This document shows positions 1 through 5,494 of a stretch of DNA of 5,494 nt, piece by piece; within the stretch, counting starts at the first letter, position 1, and each line of letters starts with the position of its first letter. Below the pieces are notes generated by a model. It had not been told where the DNA came from and did not search any database. It saw only the letters and a program-made list of their open reading frames with translations. The stretch is from Clostridia bacterium. Lineage in GTDB: Bacteria > Bacillota > Clostridia > UMGS1810. The stretch spans positions 1-5,494 of the forward strand of contig JAGBXL010000189.1 in assembly GCA_017629325.1 (NCBI GenBank), in the 5' to 3' direction. Position numbers and translations under genes: made by a program.

Positions 1-1
1 A

Positions 2-205
2 AAAGTATATTTAATAGAAGAACCAATTGCAGCAGCTATTGGTGCAGGAATTGATATCTCAAAAGCTTGTGGAAACATGATAGTAGATATAGGTGGAGGA
101 ACAACAGATATAGCTGTTATATCACTTGGAGGATCTGTTGTTAGTACATCAATAAAGGTTGCTGGTGATAAATTTGATGAAGCAGTGCTCAAAACAATAA
201 GTAAA
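2..205 (+). other. mreB: MreB-derived N-terminal segment of the chimera (rod-shape actin homologue, internal fragment)
   Basis: Read in the same frame as MurD, bases 2-205 give about 68 codons of MreB, the actin-like ATPase that organises lateral cell-wall synthesis. Seen directly are the catalytic-glutamate motif LIEEPIAAAIGAG (11-49), then CGNMIVDIGGGTTDIAVISLGG with the second phosphate-binding loop DIGGGTT at 86-106, then VSTSIKVAGDKFDEAV. These match the middle of MreB, roughly residues 140-205 of a ~340-residue protein, so the first ~140 residues would lie before the window. The C-terminal ~135 residues of MreB are absent. The exact end is uncertain (about 190-215) because both families tolerate lysine-rich sequence there. 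Mbl or another MreB paralogue is possible. The fragment lacks the rest of subdomains IIA/IIB and could not be a working MreB by itself. Confidence 0.87.
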
Positions 206-1417
206 AATACAATAGAACTTCACCTTGGTGAAGATTATCTTGATTATCTTAATTCTGCAGATATCATTTTAAAATCTCCCGGAATAAAGGTCAGTGAACC
301 CCAAATACAAAAAGCAATTGCAAATGGCAAAACCGTTACAAGCGAGATAGAAATATTTATGTCTCTTTGTCCGTGCAAGGTGATAGGAGTAACAGGAAGC
401 GACGGTAAAACAACCACTACCACCCTTATATATGAAATGCTTAAAAAAGAAGGCTACCGCACACATGTTGGCGGCAATATAGGAAAACCACTTTTATCTC
501 AGCTTGAAAATATATATGAAGAAGACATAGTCGTTTTAGAGCTATCAAGCTTCCAGCTTCAAACCATGCGTCTTTCTCCCGAAATATCGGTTGTAACAAA
601 TATAAGCCCCAATCACCTTGATTATCACCTTGATATGAATGAATATATTGAAGCGAAGGCAAATATATTTAATTTTCATAAAGAAGGCTGCAAGCTTATT
701 GTAAATGCCGATTGTGAAATAACAAATAACTTTAAAACATCTTATAAATATACAACCGATAGCTTCAGTCGAAAATCAGAAACAGACGGTGCCTATGTAA
801 AAGACGGATATATTTATTACCGCGGGGCTAAAATACTAGATATATCAAGAATAAAAATAAAAGGCTGGCATAATGTGGAAAACTATATGGCGGCAATTTG
901 TGCACTCGATGGCTTTGTGAGTGAAGACACAATAAACCATATAGCCTTTAACTTTGGCGGGGTAGAACACCGCATGGAATTTGTAAGAAATTTAGATGGT
1001 GTTGATTTCTTTAATGATTCAATAGGCTCATCGCCAACAAGAACAATAGCAGGTCTTATAGCTCAGCCCCCGGGTGATATAGTTCTTATTGCAGGCGGCT
1101 ACGATAAAAACCTTGCATTTGGTACCTTAGCCGATAAAATTATTGAAAGAGTAAGTGTTCTTGTTTTAATGGGTGCAACGGCAGATAAAATAGAAAACGA
1201 AGTTAAAAATGCTCAAATCGGTAAAAGAAATGTTCCAATTGTAAGGGCAGAGAGCATGGAAAAATCAGTTAAGTCAGCATTTGCTATGGCTAAAGGTCTT
1301 TATAAAGGAGAAGCAAATGTTTCTGTTATTCTTTCTCCGGCTTGTGCAAGCTTTGATATGTATAAAAACTTTGAAGAAAGAGGAAACGATTTTAAATCGA
1401 TTGTAAATTCTTTGTAA
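2..1417 (+). CDS. murD: MreB-MurD chimeric reading frame; main part is UDP-N-acetylmuramoyl-L-alanine--D-glutamate ligase (MurD), 5' end outside window
   Basis: MurD is the cytoplasmic ATP-dependent ligase that adds D-glutamate to UDP-MurNAc-L-Ala in peptidoglycan synthesis. Counting from the in-frame ATG at 77, MurD similarity starts near residue 45-47 and runs to the stop. Visible motifs are SPGI (67-70), the ATP P-loop TGSDGKTTTT (106-115, Lys111), ELSSFQL (155-161), NISPNHLD (175-182), the probable carbamylated lysine Lys194 in EAKANIF, H(N)VENYMAA (265-273), the linker motif NDSIGSSPTRT (313-323), and the C-terminal hallmark SPACASFD..KNFEERGNDF (420-439). The middle ATPase and C-terminal glutamate-binding domains look complete. 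About 50 N-terminal residues, including the glycine-rich UDP-binding loop, are replaced by MreB sequence. The frame is open to the left edge, so 77 is only an internal Met, without a good ribosome binding site; the true start lies upstream. The next gene follows after 19 nt. The MurD identity is very sure; activity of the chimera is doubtful. Confidence 0.9.
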   Translation, partial: KVYLIEEPIAAAIGAGIDISKACGNMIVDIGGGTTDIAVISLGGSVVSTSIKVAGDKFDEAVLKTISKNTIELHLGEDYLDYLNSADIILKSPGIKVSEPQIQKAIANGKTVTSEIEIFMSLCPCKVIGVTGSDGKTTTTTLIYEMLKKEGYRTHVGGNIGKPLLSQLENIYEEDIVVLELSSFQLQTMRLSPEISVVTNISPNHLDYHLDMNEYIEAKANIFNFHKEGCKLIVNADCEITNNFKTSYKYTTDSFSRKSETDGAYVKDGYIYYRGAKILDISRIKIKGWHNVENYMAAICALDGFVSEDTINHIAFNFGGVEHRMEFVRNLDGVDFFNDSIGSSPTRTIAGLIAQPPGDIVLIAGGYDKNLAFGTLADKIIERVSVLVLMGATADKIENEVKNAQIGKRNVPIVRAESMEKSVKSAFAMAKGLYKGEANVSVILSPACASFDMYKNFEERGNDFKSIVNSL

Positions 1418-1426
1418 TTGTTTTAT

Positions 1427-1430
1427 GAGG
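1427..1430 (+). promoter_or_regulatory. Ribosome binding site of first M42 gene
   Basis: GAGG followed by T, six bases before the ATG at 1437, supports that start. It sits in the 19-nt gap after the MurD stop. No terminator or convincing promoter is seen in the gap, so cotranscription with the MurD frame is likely. Confidence 0.6.
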
Positions 1431-1436
1431 TAAAAT

Positions 1437-2480
1437 ATGAGTATTAAAGAAAATATTAAAATTCTTTCTAATCTAAGTGCAGTTTCGGGCCATGAAAAAA
1501 GTGCGGCGAAGTTTTTGTGTTCAAAACTTGCTAAGATTATGGGACAAGCATATATCGATAATCTCGGTAATGTTATTGCATGTAAAAAAGCAAGAGCTTC
1601 ACAAGGCTCTGTGATGCTTGAAGCACATATAGATGAAATTGGCTTAATGGTTAAAAAAGTAGATGATAACGGATTTCTTGAAATAGTGGCAGTTGGCGGA
1701 ATCGACCCAAGAATACTTCCAGGAAACACAGTAGTCATTCATGCAAAAGACAAAGAATATAAAGGGGTAATCGGTGCAAACCCGCCCCACATGATGACTG
1801 CCGATGAATACGAACAGGTAGTAGGCTTTGATAAGCTTTTTGTAGATGCAGGCTTTGACGGTGATTTTGCAAAGGAAAATATTCCTCTTGGTTCAATAAT
1901 TACTTTTGATTCAGAATTTTATGAATTAAAAGGAGAACAGATTTCAACAAAGTGTATGGACGACAGAGCCTCTGTTGCAGTTCTTTTAGATGTTGCCCAA
2001 AGACTATCAAAAATAGATTTGGAATTTGATTTGTATGTATGTATTTGTGTTCAGGAAGAAGTGGGGCTTCGCGGCAGCACGGTTGCTGCATATAGTGTAA
2101 ATCCCGATTTTGCAATAGCAATTGATGTTACCCATGCCAAAACCCCCGATGAATCAAAGCCCGAATTTAAGTGCGGCGGTGGCATAGCAGTTTGCAAAGG
2201 CCCAAATGTTCACAGCACTCTTGTTAATTCTTTTATAAACCATCTTAATTCGTTAGAAATTCCTTATGAAACAGAAATTGAAGGCGGAAACACAGGCACA
2301 GATGCCTGGGCAATTCAGATTGCTCGCGAGGGAATACCCGTGCTTCTCTTGTCTTTGCCTTTAAAATATATGCACACTCCAGTTGAAACACTTTCGCTTA
2401 AAGATTGCGAAACACTTTCAAATTCTCTTGAGTCTTATTTAAAATCCTTCAAAAGAACGGAGGAAGTGTTATGCTGTTAA
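1437..2480 (+). CDS. M42-family metallo-aminopeptidase, copy 1 (DVT subtype)
   Basis: This is a cytoplasmic dinuclear-metal aminopeptidase of family M42 (FrvX/YsdC/TET-like), expected to remove N-terminal residues from peptides; M42 enzymes usually form dodecameric tetrahedral shells. It has 347 residues, the usual family length, with no signal peptide or membrane segment. Predicted metal ligands are all present: His64 (AHIDEIG), Asp175 (MDDRAS), Glu208 (QEEVGLRG), Asp230 (AIDVTHA) and His313 (YMHTPVET). The catalytic pair Asp66 and Glu207 is also present. The dimerisation/PDZ-like insert lies about 70-165 and includes the common PPH element at 116-118. GGNTGTDAWAIQ (283-294) is the usual pre-C-terminal motif. 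The last residues, Leu-Cys-Cys, are encoded in the 10-nt overlap with the next gene. Substrate preference cannot be read from sequence; names such as glutamyl aminopeptidase or endoglucanase in databases are often transferred loosely within this family. Confidence 0.95.
   Translation: MSIKENIKILSNLSAVSGHEKSAAKFLCSKLAKIMGQAYIDNLGNVIACKKARASQGSVMLEAHIDEIGLMVKKVDDNGFLEIVAVGGIDPRILPGNTVVIHAKDKEYKGVIGANPPHMMTADEYEQVVGFDKLFVDAGFDGDFAKENIPLGSIITFDSEFYELKGEQISTKCMDDRASVAVLLDVAQRLSKIDLEFDLYVCICVQEEVGLRGSTVAAYSVNPDFAIAIDVTHAKTPDESKPEFKCGGGIAVCKGPNVHSTLVNSFINHLNSLEIPYETEIEGGNTGTDAWAIQIAREGIPVLLLSLPLKYMHTPVETLSLKDCETLSNSLESYLKSFKRTEEVLCC
2459..2463 (+). promoter_or_regulatory. Ribosome binding site of second M42 gene, inside the end of copy 1
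   Basis: A perfect GGAGG lies seven bases before the ATG at 2471 and within the coding region of copy 1. It fixes the start of copy 2 and, with the 10-nt gene overlap, implies translational coupling. Confidence 0.75.
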
Positions 2481-3505
2481 AAAAATTAACCGAGTTAAAC
2501 GGTGTATCAGGAAATGAAAATGCAGTTTCAAATTTCATACTTTCAGAAATTTCAAAATATGCAGATGAAATAACAAAAGATACACTCGGTAACCTCATAT
2601 TTTATAAAAAAGGTAAAAATCCAAGCGGCAAAACTGTTGGCGTTTTTGCTCACATGGACGAGGTCGGCTTAATAGCCACCTCTATCACAGACGACGGTTA
2701 TATTAAATTCTCGCAGGTTGGCGGGCTTGATGACAGAATTCTTTTAACACAAAGGGTATCTGTCGGCGATAATGCCATAAAGGGTATAATTGGCATAAAA
2801 GCAGTTCACCTTCAAACAAAAGATGAACGAAAAAGAGTTGTAAAAACAGAAGATATGTATATAGATATCGGTGCCGAAAATAAAGAGGAAGCACTCAAAT
2901 TTGTTCAAAAAGGCGACTATATTTCATTTGATTCTGGTTTCGTTTCTTTGTATGGCTCGCGTATAAAAGCAAAAGCTCTTGATGATAGAGTTGGCTGTGC
3001 AATAATGATGGATTTAATAAAAAACACCTACGATGAAGATATTTATTTTTGCTTCACAGTTCAGGAAGAAACAGGGCTAAGAGGAGCCTCTGTTCTTTCA
3101 AGAAGGCTAAACCCCGATATATCATTTGTTCTTGAATCAACAACAGCTTCCGACACAGCTTTTTCGCCCAAGCATCTCTATTCAACCTCTCTTGGAGGTG
3201 GTCCTGTTTTAACTAATATGGACAGAGGAGCATATTCCGATAAAAAATTAAATGAATTTGTTTTGGGTATTGCAAAGGAAAATAACATAAAATATCAGTA
3301 TAAGCTTTCTGCAAATGGCGGTAATGATGCAAGAGCACTCCAAACGGGTGCTTCGGGAAGCAGAGTGTGTTCAATCTCACTTCCTTGCAGATACATTCAC
3401 TCACCCGTGTGTGTTGCAGATATGGAGGATTTTGATTCAATGAAAGCTCTTATTCATAATGTCCTTTGTAAAATAAACACTTTTTCCGCCACGGAGGTAA
3501 AATAA
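2471..3505 (+). CDS. M42-family metallo-aminopeptidase, copy 2 (LEST/TTASD subtype)
   Basis: This second M42 peptidase has 344 residues and is probably cytoplasmic. Predicted metal ligands are His61 (AHMDEVG), Asp171 (ALDDRVG), Glu200 (QEETGLRG), Glu222 (VLESTTASD) and His310 (YIHSPV). Asp63 and Glu199 are the catalytic acid/base residues. The carboxylate at 222 is Glu where copies 1 and 3 have Asp. This goes with a recognisable M42 subgroup carrying LEGTTAAD-like sequence, followed by GGGPVLTNMDRG (242-253), ANGGNDARALQ (281-291) and PCRYIHSP (305-312). The insert keeps the family His in AVHLQ (111-115) and a MYIDIGA motif (129-135). It starts 10 nt before the stop of copy 1 and ends directly before the ATG of copy 3, in the same frame as copy 3. 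It is probably coexpressed with both, and perhaps co-assembled. Family is certain; substrate is unknown. Confidence 0.95.
   Translation: MLLKKLTELNGVSGNENAVSNFILSEISKYADEITKDTLGNLIFYKKGKNPSGKTVGVFAHMDEVGLIATSITDDGYIKFSQVGGLDDRILLTQRVSVGDNAIKGIIGIKAVHLQTKDERKRVVKTEDMYIDIGAENKEEALKFVQKGDYISFDSGFVSLYGSRIKAKALDDRVGCAIMMDLIKNTYDEDIYFCFTVQEETGLRGASVLSRRLNPDISFVLESTTASDTAFSPKHLYSTSLGGGPVLTNMDRGAYSDKKLNEFVLGIAKENNIKYQYKLSANGGNDARALQTGASGSRVCSISLPCRYIHSPVCVADMEDFDSMKALIHNVLCKINTFSATEVK
3493..3497 (+). promoter_or_regulatory. Ribosome binding site of third M42 gene
   Basis: A perfect GGAGG, followed by TAAAATAA, lies eight bases before the ATG at 3506. It sits inside the last codons of copy 2 and sets the start of copy 3. 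Confidence 0.75.
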
Positions 3506-4495
3506 ATGGAATTATTAAAAAAATTAACGCAGAAATCCGCTGTATCGGGCAGTGAAGAAAATATATATGAAATCATAAAATCGGAACTTGACGGCTGTGA
3601 TGTTTCTATTAATGCCGATAATTTAAGTAACATAATTGTTCATAAAAAGGGTGGCGGCAAAAAGCTTATGTTTTCTGCCCATACCGATGAAATCGGCATA
3701 ATGGCAAATTATATAGACGATAACGGCTTTGTTCGTTTTGCAACAGTTGGCGGAGTAGATGTTTATTCTTCCCTTTATCAGAGAGTTGTGTTTCAAAATG
3801 GCACAGTGGGAACTGTGTGCTTTGAAAATAAAACCGATATAAAAAAAGACCTCAAAATTCAGAATATGTATATAGACATCGGTGCTAATTCAAAAGAAGA
3901 TGCCTTAAAGCTGGTTAAACCAGGTGATACAGCAGCTTTTGAAGGTGATTTTTGTCTTAGGGAAAACACCGTTGTTTCAAAGGCTCTCGATAACAGAGTA
4001 GGGGTTTATATTCTTATAAATGCTATTAAAGCTCTTAAAGCATCTCCCTTTGATTTGTATTTTGTGTTTTCATCGCAGGAGGAAATAGGTCTTAGAGGTG
4101 CCCGCACGGCAGCATATAATATTGAGCCCGATGTTGCAATAGCTGTTGATGTAACATCAAGCGGCGATACCCCAAATTGCGAAACTCTCGATATTAAGCT
4201 TGGCTTAGGTGCAGCAATAAAAATAATGGATAAATCCGTTATATGCGATAAAACCGTAAGAGATGCCCTGGAAAATTGTGCAAAGGAAAATAATATTCCA
4301 TATCAGTTTGAAATTTTAACCTTTGGCGGCACTGATGCAGGAGCAATGCAAACTGTTAAAAGCGGTGCTCTAACGGGTGCAGTATCACTTCCAATTCGAT
4401 ATGTTCACACACCTTGTGAAACAGCAAATATAAATGATATTAAAGCTTGCATAAATCTTATTTCCAAATTTTGTGCAAAAGACTTTATTTTCTAA
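3506..4495 (+). CDS. M42-family metallo-aminopeptidase, copy 3 (VDVT subtype)
   Basis: This third M42 peptidase, 329 residues, is slightly shorter than its neighbours. Predicted metal ligands are His59 (AHTDEIG), Asp162 (ALDNRVG), Glu193 (QEEIGLRG), Asp215 (VDVTSSGDTP) and His301 (YVHTPCE), with catalytic Asp61 and Glu192, so it should be active. The insert domain (about 65-150) keeps the MYIDIGA motif (121-127) but lacks the His found in the PPH/AVH element of copies 1 and 2; here the stretch reads CFENKTDIKKD. Later motifs are KLGLGAAIKIMD (231-242) and TFGGTDAGAMQT (272-283). The start codon touches the stop of copy 2 (TAA then ATG, zero spacing, same frame), pointing to translational coupling. 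Aligned patches of near-identical DNA with copy 2 suggest these two are the closer pair. No terminator hairpin follows. Family is certain; peptide preference is unknown. Confidence 0.95.
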   Translation: MELLKKLTQKSAVSGSEENIYEIIKSELDGCDVSINADNLSNIIVHKKGGGKKLMFSAHTDEIGIMANYIDDNGFVRFATVGGVDVYSSLYQRVVFQNGTVGTVCFENKTDIKKDLKIQNMYIDIGANSKEDALKLVKPGDTAAFEGDFCLRENTVVSKALDNRVGVYILINAIKALKASPFDLYFVFSSQEEIGLRGARTAAYNIEPDVAIAVDVTSSGDTPNCETLDIKLGLGAAIKIMDKSVICDKTVRDALENCAKENNIPYQFEILTFGGTDAGAMQTVKSGALTGAVSLPIRYVHTPCETANINDIKACINLISKFCAKDFIF

Positions 4496-4512
4496 TAAAA
4501 ATGTGCTAATAT
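4484..4512 (+). promoter_or_regulatory. Possible sigma-A-type promoter before iorA
   Basis: An extended -10 element TGCTAATAT (4504-4512) lies 17 bases after a weak -35, TTTATT (4484-4489, three of six consensus matches), which falls in the last codons of copy 3. It would start transcripts near 4519, about 27 bases before the IorA ATG. In DNA this AT-rich such matches arise often, so this is tentative; read-through from the M42 genes is an equally good explanation. Confidence 0.3.
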
Positions 4513-4526
4513 TAAATATATTTAAT
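4511..4526. repeat. Perfect 16-bp AT-only palindrome in the M42-iorA intergenic gap
   Basis: ATTAAATATATTTAAT equals its own reverse complement. It sits in the 50-nt gap, just before the iorA ribosome binding site and overlapping the end of the possible -10 element. An operator for a dimeric repressor is conceivable. It has no G or C and no U-tract of a terminator, so termination is unlikely. Confidence 0.5.
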
Positions 4527-4528
4527 GT

Positions 4529-4536
4529 AAGGAAGG
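4529..4536 (+). promoter_or_regulatory. Ribosome binding site of iorA
   Basis: AAGGAAGG lies nine bases before the ATG at 4546. It supports that start over the in-frame ATG at 4558, four codons later. Confidence 0.7.
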
Positions 4537-4545
4537 AATAAACAA

Positions 4546-5494
4546 ATGAAAAAACTAATGCTTGGAAACGCGGCTGTTGCCCGCGGTGCTTATGAAGCAG
4601 GTGTAAGGGTATGCTCGTCATATCCCGGAACACCAAGCACAGAAGTAACAGAAGTTATGGCAAAAATGTATGACGATGTATATAGCGAGTGGGCTTCAAA
4701 TGAAAAAGTAGCCTGCGAAGTTGCAATAGGTGCTGCATTTGGCGGTGCAAGAAGTATGACATGTATGAAGCATGTTGGTCTTAATGTTGCAGCCGACCCT
4801 CTCTATACCGCATCATACACAGGTGTTAATGCAGGTCTTGTTGCCGTTGTAGCCGATGACCCCGGTCTTCATTCTTCACAGAATGAGCAGGATACCCGTA
4901 ATCACGGAAAGGCTTCAAAAATTCCGGTTATCGAACCCTCAGACAGTAATGAATGTAAAGAATTTATGCGTATGGCTTATGATTTTGGCGAAAAGTTCGA
5001 TACCCCGGTTATTCTTCGTCTCACAACCCGTGTTGCTCACTCACAGAGCCTTGTTGAACTTGGCGAAAGAGAAGAAAAAGAGCTTAAAAATGTTGAAAAA
5101 AATCCCGGCAAATATGTTATGATGCCTGCAATGGCAAAAAAACGCCATGAATATGTTGAAAAACGCCTTAGCGATATTGCAGACTATGGTTATGATTGCC
5201 CCTTTAACTCGGTTGAATATAACGACACAAAAATAGGTGTTATAACCTGCGGTATTTCATATCAGTATGCCAAAGAAGCACTCCCCGGTGCAAGCTTTCT
5301 TAAGCTTGGTATCACATACCCCATAAGCGAAAAACTCGTTAAAGAGTTTGCTTCAAAGGTTGAAAAGGTGTATGTAATTGAAGAACTCGACCCATTTATA
5401 GAAGATTTCTGCCGCAGCATAGGAATAGATGTTATCGGTAAAGAAATTTTCACACTCCTTGGAGAATATAATCCCCAGATGATTAAAAAAGCTA
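4546..5494 (+). CDS. iorA: Indolepyruvate:ferredoxin oxidoreductase alpha subunit (IorA), 3' end outside window
   Basis: IorA is the large, thiamine-diphosphate-dependent subunit of the cytoplasmic IorAB enzyme. It oxidatively decarboxylates indolepyruvate and other aryl-pyruvates with CoA, yielding aryl-acetyl-CoA, CO2 and reduced ferredoxin. The first 316 codons are present of a usual ~580-620. Seen are LGNAAVARGAYEAGV (6-20) and the pyrimidine-domain signature YPGTPSTEVTE (26-36). Also seen are EWASNEKVACEVAIGAAFGG (48-67), MKHVGLNVAADP (74-85), DDPGLHSSQNEQDTR (104-118) and VILRLTTRVAHSQ (156-168). Then comes the second domain, from about KIGVITCGISYQYAKEA (230-246) to VYVIEELDPFIEDF (288-301). 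The TPP/Mg-binding domain and the C-terminal two-[4Fe-4S] ferredoxin domain should lie beyond the right edge. Arginine codons are mostly CGT/CGC, unlike the AGA-rich M42 genes, hinting at higher expression. iorB is expected next (inference). Context with peptidases suits amino-acid fermentation. Confidence 0.95.
   Translation, partial: MKKLMLGNAAVARGAYEAGVRVCSSYPGTPSTEVTEVMAKMYDDVYSEWASNEKVACEVAIGAAFGGARSMTCMKHVGLNVAADPLYTASYTGVNAGLVAVVADDPGLHSSQNEQDTRNHGKASKIPVIEPSDSNECKEFMRMAYDFGEKFDTPVILRLTTRVAHSQSLVELGEREEKELKNVEKNPGKYVMMPAMAKKRHEYVEKRLSDIADYGYDCPFNSVEYNDTKIGVITCGISYQYAKEALPGASFLKLGITYPISEKLVKEFASKVEKVYVIEELDPFIEDFCRSIGIDVIGKEIFTLLGEYNPQMIKKA

Noticed and set aside
77..79. ATG at 77 as the true start of the MurD frame
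   Set aside because: The frame is open upstream and encodes conserved MreB sequence (LIEEP, AAAIGAG) right up to this Met, which is itself a conserved internal MreB position.
1387..1399. CGATTT-T-AAATCG inverted repeat near the end of MurD as a terminator or operator
   Set aside because: It is short, lies within the coding sequence, has no U-tract and has a one-base centre that cannot form a hairpin loop.
1274..1738. 154-codon open frame on the minus strand across the MurD end and M42 copy 1 start
   Set aside because: It lies opposite two well-supported genes, has no recognisable motif, and its composition looks like a reverse shadow.
1437..4495. The M42 genes as endoglucanases
   Set aside because: Some relatives carry that database name, but the complete dinuclear metal site (His, Asp, Glu, Asp/Glu, His) marks them as aminopeptidases, and no glycosidase motif is seen.
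4496..4545. Intergenic gap as a rho-independent terminator or riboswitch
   Set aside because: There is no GC-rich stem with a T-run, and 50 AT-rich bases are too short and featureless for a known riboswitch.
4385..4636. Minus-strand 83-codon frame spanning the M42 copy 3 to iorA gap
   Set aside because: It overlaps two certain genes and has no family resemblance; an AT-rich shadow.
4856..5122. 88-codon plus-strand frame inside iorA
   Set aside because: It is out of frame within clear IorA protein sequence, with no ribosome binding site and no motif.

Overview
The window is AT-rich, with all genes on the plus strand, tight spacing and strong GGAGG-type ribosome binding sites. The MurD signature NDSIGSSPTRT, the clustered M42 aminopeptidases and a ferredoxin-dependent 2-oxoacid oxidoreductase together suggest an anaerobic, amino-acid-using low-GC Firmicute, most likely a member of the Clostridia. 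That taxonomic call is inference; there is no rRNA gene in the window.

Layout. Bases 2-1417 form one reading frame, already open at the left edge. Its first ~65-70 codons are unmistakably MreB (actin-like ATPase), and the rest is MurD (UDP-N-acetylmuramoylalanine--D-glutamate ligase) lacking about its first 50 residues. The join lies near bases 190-215. This in-frame MreB-MurD chimera is the oddest thing here. It is either a genomic rearrangement or a misassembly. Bases 1437-4495 hold three consecutive M42-family metallo-aminopeptidase genes, overlapping by 10 nt and then abutting with 0 nt between them. All three keep the full set of dinuclear-metal and catalytic residues, but they belong to recognisably different M42 subtypes. 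After a 50-nt gap carrying a perfect 16-bp AT palindrome and a possible promoter, bases 4546-5494 encode the N-terminal part of IorA (indolepyruvate:ferredoxin oxidoreductase alpha subunit), cut off by the right edge.

How the genes may work together (inference). The M42 enzymes would trim peptides to free amino acids in the cytoplasm. IorA, with an IorB expected downstream, would oxidatively decarboxylate the aryl-pyruvates made by transamination of aromatic amino acids, giving aryl-acetyl-CoA, CO2 and reduced ferredoxin. MurD has no obvious functional link to this and may simply share the transcript. No RNA genes, CRISPR arrays, insertion sequences or other mobile elements were seen, and no stretch over 50 bases lacks a gene. 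Apart from the chimera, these are known families; I see no clearly new system.
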